Of a stretch of DNA of 64,000 bases, positions 52,042 through 60,283 are shown one piece after another. Where the stretch lies: NCBI RefSeq assembly GCF_900107455.1, contig NZ_FNQB01000001.1:1736001-1800000 (forward strand). The letters run 5' to 3'. The notes beneath the pieces were generated by a model. The model was not told the DNA's origin. It saw only the letters and a list, made by a program, of their open reading frames with translations, and ran no database searches. Position 1 is the stretch's first letter, and each line of letters begins with the position of its first letter. This DNA comes from Asanoa ishikariensis. GTDB lineage: Bacteria > Actinomycetota > Actinomycetes > Mycobacteriales > Micromonosporaceae. A program made the translations under genes and the position numbers.

Positions 52042-52881
52042 TTGAAGAGAATCCTGGTCGCCCTGCGGCGACGGTTCCCCCTGTTGTTCGCGGTCGTCGC
52101 GGTCGCCCTGCTCGCCTGGCCGGCGGCCGTCGTGGCCCAGCCCGCCGAGGACGCCTATCCGCTGAAGCCGACGATCGTGCTGGTCCACGGAGCCTGGGCC
52201 GACGGCTCCTCGTGGGACGGCGTGACCGCCCGGTTGCAGGCGGCCGGCTACCCGGTCCGCGTGCCGCCGAACCCGTTGCGCAGCCTGCCCGGTGACAGCG
52301 AGACGATCGCCGACTTCCTTTCCACCATCGCGGGTCCGATCGTCCTGGTCGGACACTCGTACGGCGGTGCGGTGATCACGAACGCCGCCGAGGGGAACAC
52401 GAACGTTCGTGCACTGGTCTACGTGGACGCGTTCGCACCCGACGAGGGCGAGAAGGTGGTGGACCTGGTCGGCCCCGACTCGGTCCTCGCCGGTGACCCG
52501 GCGCTGGTCTTCGACTTCGTGCCGTTCCCGGATGCGCCCGAGGGCGACGCCGACCTCTACCTGAAGGAGGAGGTCTTCCTGACCGGCTTCGCCAACGGCG
52601 TGCCGGTGGAGCAGGCCCGGGTGCTGTGGGCCAGCCAACGACCGTTGGTGGCCACCGCCAGCAACCAGGAGTCGGGGCCGGCCGCCTGGAAGACCATTCC
52701 GTCCTGGTACGTGGTCGGCACGCAGGACCAGGTGATCCCGAAGGCCCAGCAACTCTTCATGGCCAAGCGGGCTGGTTCGGCGGTCACCAAGGTCGACGCC
52801 GGCCACCTGTCGCTGATCACCAAGCCCGACGAGGTCACCGAGGTCATCCTCGACGCGGTCAGGCACGTCTCCGCGACGTGA
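52042..52881 (+). CDS. Exported alpha/beta-hydrolase
   Basis: A 279-residue hydrolase with an N-terminal hydrophobic segment (LLFAVVAVALLAWPAAVVAQ) that acts as signal or anchor. The catalytic domain shows VLVHGAWADGSSW (oxyanion), GHSYGG (nucleophile Ser), Asp in VGTQDQVI and His in DAGHLSL. It resembles the EstC/pyrethroid-type secreted esterases. The start is TTG at 52042, five bases after GGAGG; no ATG or GTG fits. Confidence 0.87.
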   Translation: MKRILVALRRRFPLLFAVVAVALLAWPAAVVAQPAEDAYPLKPTIVLVHGAWADGSSWDGVTARLQAAGYPVRVPPNPLRSLPGDSETIADFLSTIAGPIVLVGHSYGGAVITNAAEGNTNVRALVYVDAFAPDEGEKVVDLVGPDSVLAGDPALVFDFVPFPDAPEGDADLYLKEEVFLTGFANGVPVEQARVLWASQRPLVATASNQESGPAAWKTIPSWYVVGTQDQVIPKAQQLFMAKRAGSAVTKVDAGHLSLITKPDEVTEVILDAVRHVSAT

Positions 52882-52889
52882 CCGCTGTC

Positions 52890-52922
52890 GCCGGCCGGTC
52901 GCGCCCTACGGGGCCGGCCGGC
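52890..52922. terminator. Putative bidirectional terminator
   Basis: GCCGGCCGG and CCGGCCGGC arms lie 14 bases apart between the convergent hydrolase and rnhA genes. The right arm runs into the rnhA stop region. Confidence 0.4.
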
Positions 52923-53367
52923 TGGCGGCGCCGTCGCGGGCCTCGCGGAGGCCGCGGCCGGCCAGGCCGTCGGCGCGCTCATTCTCGGGGTGGCCGGAGT
53001 GGCCCTTCACCCAGAACCAGCTCACCTCGTGCGGCACCAGTGCCGCTTCCAGGCGCTGCCACAGGTCCACGTTCTTCACCGGCGTCTTCGCCGAGGTCAG
53101 CCAGCCGTTGGCCTTCCACTTCGGCAGCCATTTCGTGATGCCGTCGCGCACGTAGACGCTGTCGGTGTGCAGCCGGACCACTGACGGCCGGGTCAGGCTC
53201 TCCAGCGCGCTGATCGGCGCCATGAGCTCCATCCGGTTGTTGGTGGTAGCCGTCGCCTCGCCGCCGCACATCTCCTTCTCGACCGTGCCGTAGCGCAGCA
53301 ACGCGCCCCAGCCGCCCGGCCCAGGGTTGCCGCTGCAGGCGCCGTCCGTCCAGATGTCCACGGTCAT
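52906..53367 (-). CDS. rnhA: Ribonuclease HI
   Basis: A 153-residue RNase HI. The four catalytic acids are Asp8 ([11 protein letters not shown]), Glu47 (NNRMEL), Asp69 (HTDS) and Asp133 (ENERAD), and His123 lies in KGHSGH. It removes the RNA strand of RNA-DNA hybrids in the cytosol. ATG at 53367 is divergent from the SRPBCC-TetR operon, 44 bases away, with a perfect palindrome in the gap. Confidence 0.97.
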   Translation of the reverse strand: MTVDIWTDGACSGNPGPGGWGALLRYGTVEKEMCGGEATATTNNRMELMAPISALESLTRPSVVRLHTDSVYVRDGITKWLPKWKANGWLTSAKTPVKNVDLWQRLEAALVPHEVSWFWVKGHSGHPENERADGLAGRGLREARDGAASRPAP

Positions 53368-53394
53368 GCGGGCACCTTACGCGATGCTGACGCG

Positions 53395-53414
53395 CATGTA
53401 CCATCTGGTACATG
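53395..53414. promoter_or_regulatory. Perfect 20-bp palindrome, TetR operator
   Basis: CATGTACCA and TGGTACATG are perfect 9-base arms around TC. The right arm covers the start codon of the SRPBCC gene. The second gene of that operon is a TetR regulator, so autorepression by blocking the start is likely. Confidence 0.85.
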
Positions 53415-53834
53415 ATGCTGACGACGAGCACCGAGGCGCGGGCTTCCCGGGCCGCGACCTGGACGGCATTGCGTGATGTGACCGATTGGCCACGCTGGAC
53501 GCGGTCGATGACGTCGGTCGAACGCCTCGACGACGGCCCGCTGCGGCTCGGCAGCCGGGCCCGGATCAAACAGCCGGGCATGGCGCCCCTCGTGTGGGAG
53601 GTCACGACCTTCGCCGACGAGACGGAGTTCTCCTGGACGAACCACTCGCCGGGGGTACGCACGGTCGGCCGTCACGTGATCGACGCCAACCCGGACGGCT
53701 CGACCCGGATCACGCTGGAGCTGCACCAGACCGGACCCCTGGCCGGGCTGCTGAACCTGGTCTTCGGCCGGCGCAACCGGCGTTATCTCGAGCTGGAGGC
53801 GGCCGGCCTCAAGGCGGCGAGCGAAGCCGCGTGA
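53412..53834 (+). CDS. SRPBCC/polyketide-cyclase-like protein
   Basis: A 140-residue START-like protein. It contains ALRDVTDWPRWTRSM, then RARIKQPGMAPLVWEV, and a basic C-terminal helix. The fold binds a hydrophobic ligand. The start codon lies inside the operator palindrome, so transcription is probably leaderless or nearly so. The stop overlaps the TetR start by GTGA. Confidence 0.87.
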   Translation: MMLTTSTEARASRAATWTALRDVTDWPRWTRSMTSVERLDDGPLRLGSRARIKQPGMAPLVWEVTTFADETEFSWTNHSPGVRTVGRHVIDANPDGSTRITLELHQTGPLAGLLNLVFGRRNRRYLELEAAGLKAASEAA

Positions 53835-54388
53835 GTGCCTCCCGCGACGCGCTGCTCGACCGCTGCTTCGAGGTCGTGCGCCGGCACGGGTTCAGCCACC
53901 TGAGCCTGCGCGAGATCGCCGCGGAGGCCGGCACCAGCCACCGGATGCTGATCTACCACTTCGGCTCCCGGGACGGGCTCCTGGCCGAGGTGGTCGGCCG
54001 GATGGAGGCGGAGCAGCGGGCGCTGCTCGCCGACCTGGTCACCGGCGACGCCGACATCTTCACCGTGTCCGCGGCCTTCTGGGCCCACCTGACCAGCCCG
54101 GAGGTGCTGCCCGCGCAACGGCTGTTCTTCGAGATCTACGTGCAGGCGCTGTACGGCCGGGAATGGACGGCGGCCTTCCGCGAGTCCGTGATCCGGGCCT
54201 GGGAGGAGCCGCTGATCTCGCTGTTCCGGCGCGCGGGGGCCGATGGTGACCGGGCGCGGGCGCACGCCCGGCTCGGGCTCGCGGTGACCCGAGGCCTCGG
54301 GCTCGACCTGCTGATGAGCGGCGACCGCGCCGAGGTGGACGCGGCGATGACCCTCTTCGGCGAACTGGCCCGCCGCGACCTGAGCTGA
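53831..54388 (+). CDS. TetR-family regulator
   Basis: A 185-residue repressor. The helix-turn-helix is at about residues 20-50 (SHLSLREIAAEAGTSHRMLI). The C-terminal domain has the TetR_C_6-like helices. GTG at 53831 overlaps the SRPBCC stop, so the two proteins are made together. The perfect palindrome at 53395-53414 upstream of the operon is the presumed binding site. Confidence 0.93.
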   Translation: MSASRDALLDRCFEVVRRHGFSHLSLREIAAEAGTSHRMLIYHFGSRDGLLAEVVGRMEAEQRALLADLVTGDADIFTVSAAFWAHLTSPEVLPAQRLFFEIYVQALYGREWTAAFRESVIRAWEEPLISLFRRAGADGDRARAHARLGLAVTRGLGLDLLMSGDRAEVDAAMTLFGELARRDLS

Positions 54389-54389
54389 A

Positions 54390-54441
54390 GCAAGGGTCCC
54401 TTGTTAACGCTTTCCGCAGCGGAAGGGACCCTTGCTAACGC
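54390..54441. repeat. Palindromic direct repeat AAGGGWCCCTTGYTAACGC
   Basis: Two copies of a 19-base unit, AAGGGTCCCTTGTTAACGC at 54392 and AAGGGACCCTTGCTAACGC at 54423, lie 31 bases apart. Each carries a palindrome, and together GCAAGGGTCCCTT and AAGGGACCCTTGC form a 13-base stem. It separates the convergent TetR and DUF4126 genes and is probably both terminator and dispersed repeat. Confidence 0.7.
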
Positions 54442-54920
54442 CGCTCGGGTTGCCGCTGCGGAGCCAGGGCGGAGGCGGCCACCGCGGTGGCGGCGGTGAG
54501 GAGGTCCTCGGCGACCGCGGCGACGAATGCCGTGACCCGCTCGGTGCCGGCCCAGCGCCGCCAGTACGCGCCCCCATAGCTGCCGACCACGGCGCCCACA
54601 CCGCCGCACAGCGCGCCGAGCGCCGGGTTGCCGCGGGTCCGCAGCGCCAACGCCGCCCCGCCGAGCGCGCCGCTGGTGATCCGGATGGCCAACGACCGCG
54701 GCATCAGCCGGCTCGGGGTGCCGGGCAGCTTGTCGCCGACGAGTTCGGCGGCGGCACCCGCGGTCAGCAGCGCGCGGCCGGGATTGCTGGCCGCGCGGTC
54801 CAGGTAGATCGACGACGTGCCCGGGCGGGTGGTCAGGGCGACCGCCGCGAGACCGGTCATGCTGCGGCCGCCGGAGGCGACACCGACGAGGAAAGCGCTG
54901 GTCAGGGCGGCGGTCTCCAT
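54435..54920 (-). CDS. DUF4126 membrane protein
   Basis: A 161-residue small membrane protein with about four hydrophobic helices. It contains SGGRSMTGLAAVAL near the N-terminus and GALCGGVGAVVGSYGGAYWRR near the C-terminus, as is typical for DUF4126. The function is unknown. ATG at 54920. The 3' end runs into the palindromic repeat. Confidence 0.85.
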   Translation of the reverse strand: METAALTSAFLVGVASGGRSMTGLAAVALTTRPGTSSIYLDRAASNPGRALLTAGAAAELVGDKLPGTPSRLMPRSLAIRITSGALGGAALALRTRGNPALGALCGGVGAVVGSYGGAYWRRWAGTERVTAFVAAVAEDLLTAATAVAASALAPQRQPERR

Positions 54921-54980
54921 GCGGGTCAGGCTACCGGGCCGGCCGGCGCGGCGGGCCTACTCCCGCAGGCGCGACCGGGC

Positions 54981-55589
54981 CTACTCCAGCAGGCGCGACC
55001 GGGCCGCCGCGAGCGCGGCGCCGTCGACGCCGCAGTCGGCCAGGTACTTCGCCACGCCGCCGTACGCCTGCCGCAGGTGGTCGAGGGTGTTGACCATGAG
55101 TATCCGCTGGACGTCCGCGGTCAGCGCGTAGTCGTCGGCGATGTCGTCCTCGGCCACGCCGGCGACCAGCAGCAGGAGCGCGACCAGCACGCCCGTGCGG
55201 TCCTTGCCCTCGTGGCAGTGCACCACGACGCCGCCCGGCGGTGCCTCGGCCACGGCACGGAAGGCGGCGCCGACCTGGGGCCGGTTGTGGTCGAGCAGGG
55301 CCGAGTAGCTGTCCGGCACGATCTCGTAGTCGGCGTCGCCGAGCAGCGGGACGTTGAGGTAGAACGGGTCCGCGGCGAACGGGCTCGGCCACCTGGCGTT
55401 CTCGTGTGCCCAGCGCAGGTCGACGATCCGCCGCACGCCACCGGCGCGGATGGCCGCGACCGTGTCGGCGGTCAGCTTGTGGTGGCCGTCGGAACGGAGC
55501 AGTGCCTCGGGTCGCACCCGGCGGCCGTCGGTCGTGGCGAGGCCGCCGAGATCGCGCACGTTGGTGCAGTCCGGCCAGTCGAGGATCAT
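54981..55589 (-). CDS. Tyrosine-protein phosphatase (PTPLA/DUF tyrosine phosphatase_3)
   Basis: A 202-residue phosphatase. The P-loop is HCHEGKDRTG with the nucleophilic Cys and general Arg; NVRDLGGL marks the N-terminal family motif. It dephosphorylates phosphotyrosine or phosphoinositides. ATG at 55589 is preceded by a strong hairpin at 55605-55636 in the leader. The frame is open farther upstream but has no homology there. Confidence 0.92.
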   Translation of the reverse strand: MILDWPDCTNVRDLGGLATTDGRRVRPEALLRSDGHHKLTADTVAAIRAGGVRRIVDLRWAHENARWPSPFAADPFYLNVPLLGDADYEIVPDSYSALLDHNRPQVGAAFRAVAEAPPGGVVVHCHEGKDRTGVLVALLLLVAGVAEDDIADDYALTADVQRILMVNTLDHLRQAYGGVAKYLADCGVDGAALAAARSRLLE

Positions 55590-55604
55590 GGTCGCGGCTC
55601 CTGT

Positions 55605-55636
55605 CCGTGGGGGATATGGATCATGATCCCCCACGG
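55605..55636. promoter_or_regulatory. Hairpin in the phosphatase leader
   Basis: CCGTGGGGGAT and ATCCCCCACGG form a perfect 11-base stem with a 10-base loop that contains part of the palindrome GGATCATGATCC (55618-55629). It lies between the phosphatase start and the 3' end of the next gene. It could be an operator or the terminator of the upstream gene. Confidence 0.5.
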
Positions 55637-55658
55637 AGGCAAGCGTCGGCGATCCGGT

Positions 55659-56363
55659 TTACGCGGTGCCGCGCCGGGTGACGCGGATCCGCCACCGCCC
55701 GAACAGGACCGTGCCGGCGACGAAGAGCGCCGCTACGGCCGCCAGCGCGAGCAGCCAGGGCTGCGGTCCGGACGGCGCGGTGTTGGCGACCGGCTCCGCG
55801 TCGATGGCGACCGGTGGGTCGACGTCGGTGACCGCCGCGGGCGCGGCCGCGGTGAACGGGTCGCGGTTCTGGTCGACCGGCAGAACCGGCGGCTTGACCG
55901 GTCCAGGCCAGTACTCGGCGAGCTGGTCCTTCGTCGGCGCGACGACGCCCGGTAGCTGCCTGAGGCCGGCTTTCGCGCTGATCGTGCCGACCTCGTACGG
56001 GGCGAACCAGCCCTGGATCCCGACGACGGTGAACGGACCGTCGTGTGGCAGCACGAGGGAGACCGCGTAGTGCGCCGGCTCCTTGAGCTTCACGGCCGCG
56101 AACTTCGTCGCCGTGCCCTTGCTGTCGATGAGCTGCAACGCGACCTCGCTGAGATCACCTTCGTACGGATGGAAGCCGTGCTGGAGCACCCACGTGCCCA
56201 CGGTGTACGTCTGGTGCGCCTGAAGCTGGGCCGGCATGGGCTCAAGGACGGTCGCCGCCCAGCCACCGGCATGGGCCGGGCCCGGCGCGGCGATCGCGCC
56301 GACCATCGCCGCGAGCAGAGCCGCCGTCATAGCCGCGAGGGCGCGGCGCAAAGTGTTCGACAT
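55659..56363 (-). CDS. Secreted, membrane-anchored protein, unknown
   Basis: A 234-residue protein with a signal peptide ending GPAHA, an exported domain of about 140 residues (TYTVGTWVLQHGFHPYEGD and SLVLPHDGPFTVVGIQGW), a Pro-rich stretch, and a C-terminal transmembrane helix followed by basic residues. The pattern resembles YcnI/CopC-like surface domains but I cannot assign the family. ATG at 56363 follows GGAGGTGGCG. Confidence 0.7.
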   Translation of the reverse strand: MSNTLRRALAAMTAALLAAMVGAIAAPGPAHAGGWAATVLEPMPAQLQAHQTYTVGTWVLQHGFHPYEGDLSEVALQLIDSKGTATKFAAVKLKEPAHYAVSLVLPHDGPFTVVGIQGWFAPYEVGTISAKAGLRQLPGVVAPTKDQLAEYWPGPVKPPVLPVDQNRDPFTAAAPAAVTDVDPPVAIDAEPVANTAPSGPQPWLLALAAVAALFVAGTVLFGRWRIRVTRRGTA

Positions 56364-56450
56364 GTTCGCCACCTCCGGTGGTGACGAGCCGCACACCGGT
56401 CGGCCGGTTCCCGCCGTCACGTTTCCGGGTGGCCGCCTCGTCGTGAGTTC

Positions 56451-57221
56451 ATGCGCGTACTAGTCATCGGAGGCTCGGGCGTGGTCGGGCGACCCACCGC
56501 GAGCACACTGTTCCAGCGCGGCCACCAGGTCGCGGTGCTCAGCCGCGGCGGCACGGCCGGCCCGGCCGGCACCGAGGCGTTCCAGGGCGACCTCACCACC
56601 GGAGCCGGACTCGACCAGGCGTTGGCCGGCGTCGACTGCGTGGTCGACTGCGCCAACGTCGCGACCATGTCCCGAGCGGCGGCGGTTCGCTACTTCACCG
56701 ACACCACCACGCTGCTGGGCCGGCGCGCCGAGGCGGCCGGCGTCAAGCACCACGTGGTGCTGAGCATCGTCGGCATCGACAAGGTGCCCCAGGGCTACTT
56801 CAGCGGCAAGCTGGCCCAGGAGGAGGCGGTCCTGGGCGGGCCGGTGCCGGCCACGGTCCTGCGGGCGACCCAGTTCCACGAGTTCGCCGGCCAGGTCATG
56901 GGCCAGTTGGCGGTCGGGCGGTTCGCGCTCGTGCCGCAGATGGTGACGCAGCCGATCGCGGCCGCCGAGGTCGGCGCGGCGCTGGCCGAGGTGGTCGAGG
57001 ACGGGCCGCGCGGCCGGGTCCCGGACATCGGCGGACCCCGCGTCGAGCGGCTGCCCGACCTGGCCCGGCAACTGGTGCGGCACCGCGGCCTGGGCCGCAC
57101 GGTGGTCCCGCTGTGGCTGCCCGGCAAGGCGGGTCGGGCCATGCGCGGCTCGGGCCAGTTGCCAGGACCCGGCGCCGTCCTGCGCGGCCCGACCTTCGCC
57201 GAGTGGTTAAGGGACCAATAG
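56451..57221 (+). CDS. NmrA-like NAD(P)-binding protein
   Basis: A 256-residue Rossmann protein. The N-terminal motif is VIGGSGVVGRPT. It has the atypical-SDR layout, with VVLSIVGIDKVPQGYFSGK in the middle (no YxxxK catalytic pair). Such proteins act as redox sensors or as small reductases. ATG at 56451. It meets the quinone-reductase-like gene convergently with a 15-base overlap. Confidence 0.87.
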   Translation: MRVLVIGGSGVVGRPTASTLFQRGHQVAVLSRGGTAGPAGTEAFQGDLTTGAGLDQALAGVDCVVDCANVATMSRAAAVRYFTDTTTLLGRRAEAAGVKHHVVLSIVGIDKVPQGYFSGKLAQEEAVLGGPVPATVLRATQFHEFAGQVMGQLAVGRFALVPQMVTQPIAAAEVGAALAEVVEDGPRGRVPDIGGPRVERLPDLARQLVRHRGLGRTVVPLWLPGKAGRAMRGSGQLPGPGAVLRGPTFAEWLRDQ

Positions 57222-58139
57222 CGTCTTGCCGACTGTGGAGCGCGCCTCGATCGCCGTGTGGGCGTCGGCGGCGCGCTCCAAGGGGAAGCGCTGCCCGATC
57301 ACCGGGCGAAGTTGGCCTTGGGCGCTGAGCCGGAGCGCCTCCGCGGACAGCGCGCGCAGCTCTTCGGGTGTGCCCGTCACGCCGCGGATCAGTGTCACGC
57401 CGCGCGCTGCGGCCTCGTCGTCTGTGACGTCGGACCAGGCGCCGCTGGACAGACCGTAGCTGAGCATCCGGCCGCCCGGTGCGAGCTGCGCGAAGGCCGC
57501 GCGGGCGACCTCGCCGCCGACGCCGTCGAAGACGACGTCCAGCGGGCCGACGCCGTGCGCCCAGCCGGGTGCGGTGTAGTCGACGGCCCGGTCCGCGCCG
57601 ACGTGGCCGAGCTTGGCGGTGCTGGCCGCGCCCGTGACCGTCGCGCCGGCCGCCTTCGCGAGCTGGACCAGCAGCGTGCCGACCCCGCCGGCGGCCGCCT
57701 CGACCAGCACCCGCTCGCCGGGCTTCGGTGCCGCCTTGCGGAGCAGCAGCAGCGCGGTGCGGCCGTCGGCGAGCAGGGCCACCGCCGTGTCCAGGCCGAG
57801 CCCGTCGGGCACGGGCACCAGGCCTTCCGCGTCGACCGCCACTCGCGACGCGTATCCGCCGGAGCCGCCGGTCGAGGTGACCACGCGGGTGCCGACCAGC
57901 GCCGGGTCCGCGCCCGGGCCGACCGCGGTGACCACACCGCCGACTCCGTTGCCGGGCACCATCGGGAACTCGCCCTTGAACGGGCCGAAGCCCTTCGCCC
58001 GGAACATCGTCTCGATGAAGGTGATGTTGGCGTAGGCCACGTCCACCAGGACCTGGCCGGCCGCGGGCTCGGGGTCAGGTGCCTCACCGGGCACCAGGAC
58101 GGATGGGTCGCCGAACCGGGTCAACCACACGACTCGCAT
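57207..58139 (-). CDS. Quinone-oxidoreductase-like zinc-free MDR protein, SoxR-box controlled
   Basis: A 310-residue medium-chain dehydrogenase of the quinone oxidoreductase (QOR) group: no structural or catalytic Zn cysteines, cofactor motif AAAGGVGTLLVQLAKA, and FDGVGG. It reduces quinones with NADPH. ATG at 58139 lies 17 bases behind the core of a SoxR/MerR-like box, so the transcript is probably leaderless. A GTG at 58154 touches the box and is rejected. In actinobacteria SoxR typically controls such reductases together with exporters. Confidence 0.9.
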   Translation of the reverse strand: MRVVWLTRFGDPSVLVPGEAPDPEPAAGQVLVDVAYANITFIETMFRAKGFGPFKGEFPMVPGNGVGGVVTAVGPGADPALVGTRVVTSTGGSGGYASRVAVDAEGLVPVPDGLGLDTAVALLADGRTALLLLRKAAPKPGERVLVEAAAGGVGTLLVQLAKAAGATVTGAASTAKLGHVGADRAVDYTAPGWAHGVGPLDVVFDGVGGEVARAAFAQLAPGGRMLSYGLSSGAWSDVTDDEAAARGVTLIRGVTGTPEELRALSAEALRLSAQGQLRPVIGQRFPLERAADAHTAIEARSTVGKTLLVP

Positions 58140-58154
58140 ACGACGAAGGATCAC

Positions 58155-58174
58155 ACCTCAACGTGGGTTGAGGT
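58155..58174 (-). promoter_or_regulatory. SoxR/MerR-like promoter box before quinone reductase
   Basis: The minus strand reads ACCTCAAC-CCAC-GTTGAGGT, a perfect 8-base dyad. TTGACC starts the -35 on its outer side and GATCCT stands 19 bases on as -10; the start codon follows 7 bases later. The same geometry is found at 39184-39205. Confidence 0.8.
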
Positions 58175-58578
58175 CAACGCTCGCCGACACCGCCGAGGAC
58201 CGGCTTGACGTCGACGATCGGCGTACCGTCGAGCGCTTCCAGGTTGTTGACCTTGACTCGCCGGCCGTCGACTTCGAGCACGGTGACCCGGTGCAGGCCG
58301 ATCGGGTTGGGGCGGTCGGGGGAGCGGGTGCTGAACACGCCGGTCAACGGCCGGTCGGCGGCCCCGCGCGGGCGCACGCTCAGCACCCCTCGGTCGGCCC
58401 GGTCGAACCAGGTGAGCAGCAGGACCTCCTGGCCGGGCGCCAGGTCGGCGAGACCGTCGGCGACCGCCGGGTCGAAGTGCAGCCAGGCGTCCGGTGCGCC
58501 CTCGTCGCCCTGTTTCGGTGCGGACGCGGCGTCGGTGAGTGCGGAGGAGACGACCCCGATGGGCGAGAGCTCAAACAT
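58174..58578 (-). CDS. trmO: tRNA m6t6A37 methyltransferase TrmO (TsaA/YaeB)
   Basis: A 134-residue TrmO-family protein. The family signature is [11 protein letters not shown], with [13 protein letters not shown] upstream and DVKPVL near the end. It methylates t6A37 in tRNA-Thr. At 134 residues it lacks the extra C-terminal domain of the E. coli protein, as many actinobacterial ones do. Its last codons overlap the SoxR-like promoter region of the next gene. Confidence 0.9.
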   Translation of the reverse strand: MFELSPIGVVSSALTDAASAPKQGDEGAPDAWLHFDPAVADGLADLAPGQEVLLLTWFDRADRGVLSVRPRGAADRPLTGVFSTRSPDRPNPIGLHRVTVLEVDGRRVKVNNLEALDGTPIVDVKPVLGGVGER

Positions 58579-59827
58579 CTGGCGATCCTAGGGACGCGAG
58601 GCGGCGAGCGAGGTAGTCGCGCTCCGGCTCGTTGCCGACCAGCGCGAGCGCCGCCCGGTAGGCCTCGGCCGCCTCGGCGGTGCGGCCCAGGCGGCGCAAC
58701 AGGTCGGCGCGGGCGGCCGGTAGCAGGTGGTAAGAGGACAGGTGGCGGTCGGCGGCGAGCTCGTCCAGCAGCACCAGCCCCGCCTCCGGACCGTCCACCA
58801 TGGCCACCGCGACCGCGCGGTTGAGCTCGACCAGCGGCGACGGCGCCACCGTGCGGAGCACGTCGTAGAGCGCGACCACCTGCGGCCAGTCGGTGGTCGC
58901 GACCGACGCGGCGTCGTCGTGCACGGCGGCGATGGCGGCCTGGAGCGCGTACGGGCCGGGTGGCCCACCGGTCAGTGCCTCGACGACGAGCCGCCGCCCC
59001 TCGGTGATCTTGTCGACCGTCCACAACTCCCGGTCCTGGTCCTCCAGGAGCACGAGGTCGCCGTTCCCGTCGACCCGGGCCGGCCGGCGCGCGTCGACCA
59101 GCAGCATCAGCGCGAGCAGCCCGGTCACCTCGCGCTCGGCCGGCAGCAGCCGGTGCAGGATCCGGCCCAGCCGGACCGCCTCGTCGGTCAGGTCCGCGCG
59201 GACCAGCTTGTTGCCGCCCGTCGCCGCGTACCCCTCGGTGAAGATCAGGTAGACCACCTGGAGCACGGCCGGCAACCGGTCGGGGAGCTCTGTCGCGGAC
59301 GGCACCCGGAACGGGATCCGCGCGTCCCGAATCTTGCGTTTGGCGCGCACCACCCGCTGCGCCATGGTGGCCGGCGGCACCAGGAACGCCCGGGCGGCCT
59401 CGGGGGTGGTCAGGCCGGCCAGGCAGGTAAGGGTCAACGCGAGTTGGGCGTCGAGCCCCAGCGCCGGGTGGCAGCAGGTGAAGAAGAGCCGCAGCCGCTC
59501 GTCGGGCGCGTCGTCGCTCCACACCGGGTCGATCGGCGGTGGGCTGTCGCGGCGATCGGCCTCGACCTGGAGCAGGGCCAACTTCGCCGCGAACACCTTG
59601 TCGCGCCGCAGCAGGTCGACGGCACGGTGCCGGGCCACGGTGAGGAGCCACGCACCAGGGCGATCGGGTACGCCGTCCTTCGGCCAGCGGGCCACGGCGG
59701 AGGCGACCGCGTCGGCCGCGACCTCCTCGGCCAGGTCGAGATCGCCGAGGGTACGGACGAGCCCCGCCAGCAGCCGCCCCCACTCTTCGCGGAAGACGGC
59801 CTCGACGGAGGCGGCGCCCGTACCCAT
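58571..59827 (-). CDS. ECF42-type RNA polymerase sigma factor with C-terminal TPR-like domain
   Basis: A 418-residue sigma factor. Region 2 is at about residues 10-85 ([20 protein letters not shown]), region 4 at about 120-175 ([20 protein letters not shown]), followed by a helical domain of about 230 residues (DUF6596-like) needed for regulation in ECF42. ECF42 factors have no classical anti-sigma factor and are linked to DGPF proteins, as here. ATG at 59827. It is 11 bases behind the DGPF gene. Confidence 0.93.
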   Translation of the reverse strand: MGTGAASVEAVFREEWGRLLAGLVRTLGDLDLAEEVAADAVASAVARWPKDGVPDRPGAWLLTVARHRAVDLLRRDKVFAAKLALLQVEADRRDSPPPIDPVWSDDAPDERLRLFFTCCHPALGLDAQLALTLTCLAGLTTPEAARAFLVPPATMAQRVVRAKRKIRDARIPFRVPSATELPDRLPAVLQVVYLIFTEGYAATGGNKLVRADLTDEAVRLGRILHRLLPAEREVTGLLALMLLVDARRPARVDGNGDLVLLEDQDRELWTVDKITEGRRLVVEALTGGPPGPYALQAAIAAVHDDAASVATTDWPQVVALYDVLRTVAPSPLVELNRAVAVAMVDGPEAGLVLLDELAADRHLSSYHLLPAARADLLRRLGRTAEAAEAYRAALALVGNEPERDYLARRLASLGSPDV

Positions 59828-59838
59828 CGGCGGACCGT

Positions 59839-60189
59839 CTATTCGCCGAACTCCATGACCGGCCTGACCTCGACCGAGCCGTACTTGGAGCCGGGGCAGC
59901 GCTCGGCCCACTCGATCGCGGAGTCCAGGTCGGGCACGTCGATCAGGTAGAAGCCGCCGAGCACCTCGCGGGTCTCGGCGAAGGGGCCGTCGGTGACCGT
60001 CCGCTGGCCTTCCTTGACACGCACGGTGGTCGCGGTCGCGGACTCCTGCAGCGCGTCGCCGCCCTTGCCGATGCCGGCCTTCTCGATCGCCTCGGAGTAG
60101 GCCCAGTACTCGTTCATGACCTTCTCCGCCTCGGCCGGGTCCGGCGTCCCGCGGTTCTCCTCGCTGTAGATCAGCAACAGGTAGCGCAT
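59839..60189 (-). CDS. YCII/DGPF-domain protein, ECF42 partner
   Basis: A 116-residue dimeric alpha-beta barrel protein with the signature [23 protein letters not shown]42 sigma factors usually activate expression of their own DGPF partner. ATG at 60189 has AAGGGAGAG upstream. Confidence 0.94.
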   Translation of the reverse strand: MRYLLLIYSEENRGTPDPAEAEKVMNEYWAYSEAIEKAGIGKGGDALQESATATTVRVKEGQRTVTDGPFAETREVLGGFYLIDVPDLDSAIEWAERCPGSKYGSVEVRPVMEFGE

Positions 60190-60283
60190 GGGGTTCTCTC
60201 CCTTGAGCAGGCGGTGGTCGGTGACCACCTCTCATCCTGACGACGAACGACTCCACCGCAATCGACATCGCGGCGAGAACTTT

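Noticed and set aside
54432-55955. 507-residue plus-strand open frame
   Set aside because: It runs antisense to the DUF4126 and phosphatase genes and is an artefact of high GC; composition is Arg/Gly-rich without motifs.
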